DNA from: Prosapia bicincta
Lineage: Eukaryota > Arthropoda > Insecta > Hemiptera > Cercopidae
Reading direction: 5' to 3'
Assembly (NCBI GenBank): GCA_036971475.1
Contig: JBAIZL010000007.1
Span: forward strand, 27,766,447 to 27,830,446
Length of the DNA: 64,000 bases
The notes below the pieces were generated by a model. The model ran no database searches and was not told where the DNA came from. It saw only the letters and a program-made list of their open reading frames with translations. A program made the translations under genes and the position numbers. The number at the start of each line of letters is the position of its first letter. The stretch's first letter is position 1. Positions 43,543 to 55,500 of this stretch are shown one piece after another.

Positions 43543-46500
43543 TTATTATAAATCTAACATCATAATTTTTACTTTTAAACATCCTGGAAAAAGATTATTT
43601 TTACCCTGGAAATCATTGAAACACCCTGAAATTTCACAATTGAATTTCACTAAACACCCTGTTTTTTAAAACATTTAATAGATATGCCTCACTTGTCCCA
43701 AACTCCTTTTCCCCTATCATATTTTCTGGCCCGGTATTTTTGTACATTAATTTATCTACAAAGGCCATTCAATAATTGAGAAAAACATTTATGTAGAAGT
43801 GAAAGTTTTGTAAGAGATGGATTGGGGTGATTTCATATCAGTACCTGAATTAATCCTGTTATTCAAGATAATTGATAGGCTTAAAACCAAAGTAAATAAG
43901 TTCACATTAAAGACTACCTGCTGACTTGCTTGCTCTTGTAACTAGGTACTATACTAAACAACTCTCCTTACAAAGAGCTTCCGTCAGTCTTTATGTGGTT
44001 TGGCTAATCCTTAACTGCAAGTTTATTATCATTAGTTTTCTTCAGTAACCATGATCTTTAATTAATTATTATTTATTACTAATTTTGTAATAAATGTGTA
44101 TTTGAAAATGTATATGATTTAAATTATTGTGATTTATGAACATGAAATTATTGTGTTCAGGTTTTGTCTGCAGCTACTGTAATAGCAAAACACACGAGTT
44201 CCTTGTGTAACGCCTGTCGTGTTGCTTCATCGAAAACAACAAACCCAGTAGCAAAGAGACATTTTGTTCAGTCGGCCAAGGATGTGGCTAATTCTACGGC
44301 CAATCTAGTTAAAGAAATCAAAGGTAAAGTTATGTTATCCATATTAGAATTGTAAGAAACATTGTGGCATTGCAATTACAGAAAAGCTTTTCTTATATAA
44401 GTGTGCAATAAGCTGTTAGGAAGTTCTACAGTGTATTTTATTTTCCATAAGGGAGATTGTAGAAGCAATATAAGATATTATTTTACCTATACAGAGAAAG
44501 TAAACTAAAGTTTTTAGTTCCATTCAGTAGAATAACTTGATTTGATCTTATGTACTCTGTCGATTTACTCATTTAGCACCATTAAAACTGTTATAAACAT
44601 ATCAAATTTGAGGTGTGTGTGTGTGTGTGTATGTGTGTGTGTGTGTGGTGTTTGTGTTTGTATGTGTGTGTGTGTGTGTGTGTGTGAGAACATTTTATAT
44701 ACATCTGTGACACTTCAATTTCTCTCTCTTATTAACAAAGGTCCAAGTATATCATTATCTTAGTGTTTTAGTGTTCTTGTGCATCTATTATAAGATTTCA
44801 GACTGAACTGTTACCAAGTTAAGTCTGTCAGTCTTCCAGCTAGTTTGTAGCCTCAAATATGCTTTTAGCTCTACGTGTGTGTTTGTGTGTTGAACTGGAA
44901 TGATAAGCTCATGAATAAAGAACATTTTAACACATATACTGTGAAAGCGATGAATCTTGCCGAGGCATGGGAGAGGTCATTGTACAAGAGTTTTAATCAA
45001 GCAGAAAAAGATGTTTATACTACATTGGGGATGATAGCAATTTGGAAGTTAATTTTATAGAGCTCATTTTGGCCTCTTTCTCTCAGTGAAAGAATTATTG
45101 CCACTAGCTGATTATCTTAGGCAAAACAAAAACATTGCCTCTCTTTTGGTAAATCTAAATTTTTTTCTTATTATAATTACTTTCTGTAAGTAAATTTGAT
45201 ATTTATTGGTTAGTTTTATACTAAAACTTCCTAAAACTGTGTATAAATATATAATACTTTTATACACTAGGCTAACTAAAATGTAAAACCCACTTCAATT
45301 GCAATGGCCAGGAATCAGCTACTATAACATGTACTGGAGGATTATTCAGCAAACAGCTGAACTCATAATTTGGTTTGAAAAACACACATTGTTGTATAAC
45401 CATCATGAGGATTGTAATTTGAACTAACATATCTTAGATTATTACTTTTTCCAATGCTGGAATAAGAAAATTTGCTAACAACCTGAAGGATATATGGAAG
45501 GACATAACTCTTCAATGGGTACCAGCGCATTGTGGAATACCAGGAAACAAGAGGGCCGATGAAACAGCTAAAGTGGCATCCTATATGTACCCAACATTTA
45601 AAGCCAAGTATCCACTCATGTATTGTAAAAGCTTGGCAAATAAATACTTTCATAAATGTTAGACTGAATCTTGGAAAGAAGAGGCCACAGGTCGTCACCT
45701 TTTTCATTTTCAGCCTGAACCGTTGAGTGAGAACAAATTCAGGGAATTTACACGTCCGATTGCAGCTTTTGCAGCTCGATCACAATCCGGCCATCTAGTG
45801 ATGAAAGAAAATTTATTTAGATTTAATCTTTCGAATTCTCCAATCTGTGCACTTTGTGAGGATGAAGATCAAAGCGTAAAGCACATTTTGCTCGACTGCA
45901 CGTACTCCATACCAATGAGGGACTTCCTGAGAGCCGAAGTGGCAACATGGCAAGATATTCTCATAAACAAGAAGCATTGGGGGCTGGCAAGGATAATATA
46001 CCGTGGACATCGGGCCACTCTTTAAGCTGGATGCCTCTGCAAAGAAGTAAAAAAAAGTTATTTTTTCCTGTAAAATAACAGGGCCTGGGTTTAATCGTTA
46101 CTTATTACACACCAGTGTATTTTGTCATGTTACCTGTTAAGATAGAAATAAATTTTTTTTTATCGTAATTAAAATGATCTCTAAAAGTTGTTTTGTCATG
46201 TTCTTTAGCCTTAGATCTGGATTACTCTGACCGCAATCGTAAATCCTGTGCCGCAGCAACACAGCCTTTGCTTGATGCTGTTGAGTCCCTGGTAACTTTC
46301 GCCAGTTCACCCGAATTTGCCAGTCAGCCTGCACGTATAAGCGAAACTGCACGTTTTGCTCAAGAACCAATTGTCGAAGCCGGCTGCGACATCATAAATT
46401 CCTCATGTGTGATGGTTCGAGCAGCTAAGAGCTTAGCGGTTGCACCGAAAGATCCACCTACTTGGCAGTTACTTGCTAACCAAAGCAAGAATGTATCTGA

Positions 46501-49500
46501 TTCGATCAAGAAGCTGGTTGCATCAATCAGGTAATTTTGTTAAAATGACATATCTAAGTACAGGACCTAATTTATAAATTCATAGCATAAACCCTGGTTT
46601 TGTGTAATGTGCTTAGTTAATTTGGAAAAACCTGTTGTTCAATAACACTTGTAAATTATTATTTACACTTTAGAATGTCTTACCAGGTCAATTGTTTACA
46701 TTAAACAATTTGACTTAGGCACTTCGGCTCTCTATCCAAATCGTTCTGAAGACAGATAGCTTACATTAAAGTTCTCGTTTCAATTTCAAAAGATATAATT
46801 TAAATTTAAAAAAAAAGCCTACATGTTTTACAAATGGAAAGTTGTGATTTTTACAGATTATTTTATGAGACAGTGTTAGGTCAGATGCATACTGGCTACT
46901 TTTGTACATTTACTGATTTGTTTCTGTCAAATTACTTTAAAAAAAAAACAAATTATAACACTACTTGGCAATCACCCGATTTTGCTAGACTTATTTACAC
47001 ATGTGAAACAATCCTTGGCTTTACTCTTTTACCATAGTTAAATTTTGAAAAACTAAAAATACAAAAGTATCAATCATACAAACATCTTTTTAGTTATTAA
47101 ATTTTGAATATTACATTTTAAAAAAATTTAATTTTGCCATCTATCACTATGATTGCAACCCCCTGTCGTATTCGCTGACGCCTGGCGAAGAACAGTCAGA
47201 AGCATAGGATTGTTAACGCTGTGTTAACAGAACTCCCACCCTTACACATTCAAATAGGCGGCTTTGATTAGTTACCCATATTTAGCATCGCTCCCTTCCC
47301 AACACAATCTATTAACATTTTTAGAAACAAAAATTTTCTTTTAAATTAGGCCGGTCATAAGTTCGTTAAAATAAAACAAATATTTGTACAAAACTTTAAC
47401 ATGTAACAGTAGTTTCTTGTCAAAGCCTAACCTCTTTTCTGTGTATCCAACCTGCTCTAAGCTTAACATCTTTCTTCCTGCTTTGTCTCAGTGTAAGTGT
47501 GGCTATAAAGTCACGAGACCCACTTTAGTCCCTACTCCCCTCCCCTGTCTCTACACTTCTCCATTCAAAGTTTCCAATGTTTGAAAGAGTGTTTTAAGTC
47601 ATTATCTGAAAGGTTGTTCATGAGCTTCGTTGCTTTTTCCTTCACTGCGTCCGCTGTATCAAATCTGGTTCTTTTTAAGGCTTCCTTCTCTTTTGGGAAC
47701 ATAAAAAAAGTCACACGGGGCAAGGTCAGGTGAGTAGAATGGGTGCTCCAACACAGGAATACCATGCTTGGCCTAAAATGACATCACAAACAACAAAAGT
47801 CTTGATGCAGAATCCACGATATGTTTTCCCACAAATCTGGTCGCTTTCTTATTCACTTAAAGAAGGTAACCAAAACCTCAAGATAGTACTCTTTATTCAC
47901 TGCCTGCCCCTCAGGAACCCAATTTATGTTTACGACACCACTAATGTTGATAAATACAATCATCGTGGCCTTGAATTTTGATTTTGCATTCAAGATTTCC
48001 TCAGTTGTGAATTTGGGCTCTTCCAATGCACTGATAGGCGCTTAGTTTCTGGGTCATAAGTAAAACTTGTTATTTATAAAGTTTCTTACAAAATTCTAAA
48101 GTTTTCTCAATAAATATTGAAATTCTTCTGCAAAAAAGAAGACAAATAGAAAACTGTGTTCTTGAGTATAATTCATAACAATAATGTTGTCATTATGTCC
48201 ATTTTCAGAGACAAAGCGCCAGGTCAGAGGGAGTGCGAAGAAGGCATTGAGAAACTGAATCATCTAACTAGAGACTTGGACCAAGCTGCACTCCTTGCTT
48301 TAAGTCAGAACTTGGCTTCTCGTAGAGACAACACTTTACAAGGTTTCGCTGAGCAGGCCGACAGCGCTGCTGCTGAGATGATAGATAGGCTGGAACCTCT
48401 TCGAGGAGCTGCCAAAACCGAAGCTGAGAATATAGGACATGGGGTCAGTTATTATTGCTTGACTTATTACATTAAAAATTTAATATTCTATGTTTAAAAT
48501 GAACGTAAAGTTTTAATATTTTTCAAAATCCAAATACAGTAGAACTTGGATAATTCGAAGCTGAAGGGACCAATGAAAACAGTCGGATTAACCAAAAATT
48601 CGAATTATGAAAGTTGGAAAATATCTTTTCAGTAAAAACAATTGAAAATTTTTTTTTTTTTTTTTTCTACAACGGCCATTTTGGCCATTTACAGGTATCG
48701 TGTCACTGGTCAATGTTAAACTCTCTAATTTGATAAACTGCAATGGGTTTAGTGAACTATATAAAGTTTTTATTTTTTTCAAAATGCAAATTTTTTGTTT
48801 AAATTTTGAGTCCATAAAAAATTATTATTTTTAAAAATTGTCCAAATATTTTTAGAATTATAAGTGTTTTAATTTTGTTCTATTAATACTTGAACAATGA
48901 ATATTCAGTATTTATATAAAAATATAGTCCTGCCAAGAAAGCAAGAATGCTGTGGGTGAAAACTCCTGCCCTTGTAGCTCAGAGGGAGAATTTTCTTTTC
49001 TTACAGTATCCTACTCACAGTTTACCTTATGATGAATAGTTTTTAGGGATTTCATCCAAAATAATAATGATAGAGTCTAATGTAGAGATTTTAAAAAAAC
49101 CAAAACGGGTAAATTGTAAGCAACTAAGTACATTTTTATAAAACTTAACATGGATTTTTATCTGTCAAGAGATGTTGAAAAATACGAATTTGGCTGGTTA
49201 TGTATTTAATGTTTTATAATCAATAAAGGTGTTAATAAATGGCACTTAAAAGAATGTTTTTAATATTGTTATTATTGTATAATCTAGCCAAACGTTAGAA
49301 CATTTTAACACTAGTTAATTTTTAGTTTTATGCTTTATGTTATTCATATTTCGGAATTTATATAAATTTGTTACATTGTAATTTTTTTAATTTTTAACAT
49401 TTAAAACAATTATTAAATTTCGTGAGCACTGTGGACTAATTTTAACTAAAAAAATTTAAAAAACCACTAAAGACAAAATATTTTTTTAAAAATTTTACTA

Positions 49501-52500
49501 CAGTTTATGTATACTTTGATTACATGGTAATCGTCATAGAGTTTTGCCTTAGTCACTACCCTTGATTGGCGATGATAACCAAAATTGTTATGATCTTAAT
49601 AAACAAAAAAAAACATTTTGGGAACTAGTGAAATAAAAAAATTTAATAATATTGGGGCTAGTAGGTTTTTACTTACTTAATTCAAAACTATATTAATTTT
49701 ATAACTGGCAGCTACATAATTTTTTTGAGGGCCTAAAAGTTAGTTTTATAGTTTTTATTATAGGAAGAAAATAGTCCATTAAAAATAAATTTGTGTTCTA
49801 TTCTCTGGTCTAAAAGTCTGAAAACCTTAGTAATGAAGAGTAACAGATGAATGGTTTTACAAATATACACCAAGACATACTTATTGACTGAAGTTTAGTG
49901 CTAAAAGATTTTCACTCATGACACCCACAGTGCCAAAGGCAGTTCACAGATCCATATGTTTACCCTCAGATTAATTATATCTTATTAATCAACATTGATT
50001 TTAGATCTTACAAAATCAAACTTTGATTTTAGATTTAGCAAAAAAGTCAACATATTTTTATAACGAACTGTTAACTTATTAATATAGGTTGAACAGCTTG
50101 TGGTATACTGTGAACCCTTAGTATCAGGATCAATTGGCGCTGCTTCAAACATGGTGCATTCCAAGCAGCAGATGGTACTTATAGATCAAACAAAATCTGT
50201 TGTTGAATGTGCATCCCAGCTATTGTATGTCACAAAGGAATGTGGTGGAAATCCTAAGGTTAGTAGCTTTATTTTTTTGCAATGTGTTTTGATTAGGGAT
50301 GGGCCGATTTCTATTCTAATGATATCGACAAATCGCTGATACTCAATTCTCCATTGAATAAAGTGTAGATTCTAAACTTGTTTGTTTTAACTGTTAAAAT
50401 ATGTATGCTGTGTAGTTTATTGGGAAAATAATTATGAACTATGTATTATTTGCTTTGAATGAATTAAACGATTAAAGCAAATGCCGATTTCTGATAACAA
50501 AAATATTAATATTATTTGATGCAACAACGATGATCAGAAGCATTTCCAGTCCGTTTGTTAGTCACCGGTCTTATCGCTCTGAGGTCTCACTTTCACTCGG
50601 GCAGGCTCGATTCTCTCTTTTTCCCGATCTGGTCGCAACCGCTTCATAGATGTCAAAACAAAGCAATAAAAATGTAGTTCCAATTTCTCCAGTTATACAA
50701 ACTGAAATGGCTATTACTGAAGTTATATTGTAATTGTGAACTGAAGTTCATGTTTGTAATTTTAAATAAATCATTCTATCCGATATGTTTGTCATGCTTT
50801 CAGAAATTTGTACTTATAAATGAAGGTTGAATGTTTTGTGTAGACAATTACATTAAAACGGAACTTTAAAAGGCTTTACCGTATTATTAATTTATTAACT
50901 AAATTAATTATTAAAGAATATCATGTAGGCATATATAACTTAAAAGAATCGAGAATTGGACGACAAATTTTATAATCAGAATCAGCCCATCTATAGTCAT
51001 TTTGCATTCTGAGAATTAACTGCGTGATTTGATATCAGTTTTCATAAATGTAGTTGAATGTTTTATGTTTAGGCTGTCAGTATTCATACAGACATAGACG
51101 AATGTATCACTGGAACGAAGGAAGTCATATCAGACTTGTCAGCAACGTTGGCACAGATATCAACACAAGCCGGTGTTGTTACGGGATTGGTGGACACTAT
51201 ATCTCGTGCTATATCTCGTGTTCCTGATCCCAACACTCCTCTTCAGAGACGTTCATATATATTAGATTCTACTGACTCATTTGTAGATTACCAAACGAGG
51301 ATGGTAGCATCATCGAAAGAAATTGCTAGACTTGTGCAAGAGATGGTGAGCTTGTATTGTGATTTTAACTAAAAACATTTTAAACAACTCGGTTGAAAAT
51401 ATATTTTAAGATTTTATATTTGTGTAGATAAGCAAATCCACACTGAATGTAAACCAGTTAGGGAGCCTTGCGTCTGATCTAACAAGACAGTACGCACAAC
51501 TCGCTGGAGATTGTGGTGGTGCTGGAGCTTCATCAAGTAATCCGGAAGTTGCTGGTCGCCTCTCATCTGCAGTTACTGAACTAGGCCGGTCATGCATTGA
51601 TATAGTAAGATCTGCAGGAGCATTTCAAGCAACTCCTTCTGATACTGTGGCTCAACGAGACCTGGCCGATAATGCACGATCTGTCTCAGAAAAGGTAAAA
51701 ATTGATTGATATTTTTTAGTAATAAATAGGAACACCTACTCAGAAGTTGAATGTAGCACATAAAGTGATTGAAAGATGATTTATTGCTAAAGATACCATA
51801 GTATGTTCTTTAGGAAATCAGTATACCAGATGGTAGACTGATCATGCAGCTAATAAGGTTGCTTCGTTCACGTCAAGAATTCTACCATCTTCTGTTACAA
51901 CACGTTCTGAATAGACTCTAAATATATTCAACGCATTTCCACGCTTAAGTAGATATCAGAAATACTAGATTGTTTTAAACCATCAAGTTTAGACTTATAG
52001 AATTTTAGCAATCATTAATATGTAAACACTTGGTACCACTTATTTTTTGTTTAAATGAGGTTTTGATCCAAATTGACTATGAAACTCCTCTCTCAAAACG
52101 GCTGTCTTCATTAAATCAACAAGTATGTATTATTATAACCAGAAGTTTAGTTATGAACAATATGGAAGAAAGTAATCCTTACAAACTTATAAACATTCTT
52201 TTTTTATTACTCGTCTTTATTTGCGTTATTTAAGTGTAATTATATACATTATTTTTTCATAAAGATACAGAATTTTACCTAATAAAATATTTATATGATT
52301 TATATTTGAATTTTAATTTTAAATCCGAAAGAGCTCATTCAGTTTTTTTTTCAGTCCATTTACTATGCACACGTTTTGTTAAATAAAGTGTAAAGTCTTG
52401 AATATCCAAGTCCTGATTTTCCGAGGTTCCGCTAAATTCGAGCCTATTTCTATTTCAGACTATCTATTTATTTGAAAACTCTTAGACCATCGCATCTTGA

Positions 52501-55500
52501 TGAAGATCAACTGTGGTCCAATGATATCCATGCTTTATTTTTACCCACAAATATTCCAAGCCTAATCCAGCCAATGTATCACGGTGTCCTGGAATGTATG
52601 AAAAAAATACAGACGTTACCTTTTACAATCTCTCTTGGAAGCGACTGAAAGGGAAAAAAGCATTTTCAAAAAAACATATATTTGAAGACGTTGTGTGGAC
52701 CTCCTGTATAGTCGAATCAAGGAACGAAATAAAAGATGAAACATCGAGTAAGTCGTGGAAACAAGTCCTAAGTCATAATGAAACTGTTGACTGTGTTATT
52801 GATCCACAAGAAGCAACAGATTTAACATTTCTTATCAAGAAATTTCCAGGTTGTGAAAATCTTGATGATGTAAGGACGAACATAACTAACGACAACACAT
52901 GTAACAATTAATGGAATGGTACAAGAAAGTACTGAAGACAGTGAGGGCGAGAATAAAAATGATGGTTCGACCGAGACAGTACAAGAAGAGAAAATTAGTC
53001 CTGTTGAAGAAATAGCCCAGAAAATGCACTACACTATATTGAATAACAGACACCTCGCCAAAGATGTGATTCTTCTAAGACATCTACGGGACATTGCATC
53101 TCGAAAACATCTGATAAAGCAGGCGCAGAAGACACTTTATAACTTTTTCCAAAGCTCTATAAACATATAAACAGCTCTATAAATGTATTCTGTGCATTCT
53201 TTATTATAGTATTAGGGTTCATTAGTAACCCTATGTTTTCTAATGTGTATTAAAACATCCTACCTACAAATCCTATAATGAGCTGTTTGAGGCAAATAGA
53301 ACACTCCCGAGAAAAACATCTGTTGCTAACTTCAGACTGGGCACAGGGCATGACTATCTCGCCGGACATCTCAGTAGAATGAAAATATTAGAACGCAACA
53401 GGTGCACAATATGTTCATGACATCTATTATGGACAAGGACCGCCTCTTGGTCTGCAGTGGACTAGATAAGGAAAGTCAACAACGAAGGGACTTACCTGGA
53501 TTGTATTGGGAGGCAAGATCTCGAATGGCGTGAGCCAAGTGAGAGCTGTTGGGAGAAGTATTTTTTCTAATGTACAGGGACGTATTTCCGTGTAATCGGA
53601 GTTTTCATTAATCCGAGGGGTCTCGGTCCCATCTACCTCGAATTATCGAGACTTTACTGTACTTGCATATGCATGTTAGCCTTTTGAGATCATCTAGTTT
53701 TATTAACCTTATTTCTGTTTTTGTACAAGAAATAGGTTAAGTTTAGTAACTCATCTTCTCTTGAGTGACTATATAGGTAATTTCCTTTTTTGAATTACTG
53801 TCAGTCTTGAATCTGACCCAAAGCTTCCCTCGGGATGTTTTTCTGCAACTTCTATATTTTTGTTCAGATCTTGTTTTTGCTGTAACGTACTGATATTCTG
53901 GTAATGATGCAATAGTACATTATGTTTAGTATTAATATCACATGTAAGCGTAATCCTTCGTTTCCTTAATGTTTTGATTTCTTAAATGTTTCCACCCTGA
54001 ATTTTATCATCTTTAGTTTTAATTTTCTGGGTTTTGCTGTAGCGTTTTGTTTATAAAGATATTTTAGTGTTACTTTTCAGACCTAGAGCCTGAAATAAAC
54101 ATCAAGGCTGCATATGGATGCTATTCTATATCCATTTCATTTATGTCATTCCAGAGTGATTTTCGTCTCTATGCAGATTTATAATACTATTGTTTATGTA
54201 TTTTATTGTTCCAAATCATTATTGTTTTATAACTTTCACAGGTGTCCCAAGTATTAGCTGCGCTTCAGGCAGGTTCCAGAGGAACACAAGCGTGCATTAA
54301 TGCTGCAAGCACTGTATCGGGAATTATCGGAGATTTGGACACCACAATAATGTTCGCTACTGCTGGAACCCTACATGCTGAGAATGAAAATGAAACTTTT
54401 GCAGACCATAGAGAAAATATTCTGAAAACCGCTAAAGCACTTGTTGAGGATACAAAGACCTTGGTTGCCGGTAAATATGGTGTGAAGGTTTAAATGCTTT
54501 ATTTACCTAGAGGAAGGATTCTTTTCAAAATATTTACGTTGATTAATTATTTTATATCTATTTTAATCAATTATAGAGCTTTGTGGAGTAAAAAATAAAT
54601 TCAGCTACAGAAAGTGACATTTTCTACTTGACTATAATGAAATAAATACTAAACCAGGCTGTTTTCTGATCCAGATTTATAAAAGAAACAACCAATGAAT
54701 GTGTTAAATGTGTATTACAACTGTAGGGAGGGTAAGCAAAGCTTAGATAGATGCAAAAGTCTATAAAAACAATGCTTACTACCGTGTTTTATCATAATTA
54801 ACAGTACAATGTTGATACAGGTATCACCTTCATGCATTCACTATTTAACTCATAAATCGGAAAAGTAAAATGGTATGACTTTTGATTCTGTTAAAACCGT
54901 TGAAAACAGCAAGACTAATTATTTTGTGAATTTTTATTATAACATTACACATCCGTACTCACAAGTTGGTTAAAGTAAGGAAATAATCTGTGACATCCTC
55001 CTCATTGCTAACATTAACATTGTGATTTGTATCAGGTGCAGCATCGTCGCAGGAACAGCTGGCCGTAGCTGCACAGAATGCTGTTTCTACTATCGTTCAG
55101 TTAGCCGAGGTTGTGAAGTTTGGTGCCGCCTCTCTTGGCTCTAATAACCCTGAAGCTCAGGTATGTAACAAGTATTTACAATCAATGCAGTTGTAGCAAG
55201 TAACATTCTCTTCTTCAATGGTCCATGTAACTATATGCTCAGCATACTATAATGCTATCTTCATACCAATTTATAAATAATACATATAATCAAAACAAAA
55301 ATTTAAAACTAGGGTTAATACACTCAGCAATAACTAGAGCTGACTTCTTTGCTGACTAGCAAATATATAATTTTGCTGTTCAGTTCAGTTAATAAGTTTT
55401 AACCATTCGCAGACGGAAAAATCATCAAAATATATTCAGTGCTTGATGTTATGGATGGTGGGAAAATATTTGAGTTATGTATATTTTCTGAACAGTTTTT

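Larger units (their letters stand above)
41791..43661. mobile_element. hAT-like element filled with secondary insertions
   Basis: cagggtgtctagcg at the left and cactaaacaccctg at the right are inverted (CAGGGTGT-TAG-G). Both sides have subterminal cctggaaat repeats. The flanking octamers match poorly, so the pairing is less certain than for other copies. The 1.87-kb interior holds a foldback repeat, (TA)n tracts and alternating inverted repeats, but no clear transposase. Confidence 0.6.
52385..53659 (+). mobile_element. pogo-like element with nested LINE
   Basis: The + strand matches the 9389-10240 relic in reverse. It has no clear 5' TIR. The 3' end is tcgaattatcgagactttactg followed by TA. 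It is interrupted at 53236-53573 by a LINE fragment with a target duplication. Removing that insert restores the continuity seen in the MITE at 14586-14876. Confidence 0.8.

Noticed and set aside
44542..44763. 73-codon ORF rich in cysteine and valine
   Set aside because: It is the translation of a (GT)n microsatellite.
52594..53170. Two adjacent ORFs as a host gene
   Set aside because: They are pieces of a pogo-like transposase in different frames, with a homologous relic at 9.4-10.2 kb.
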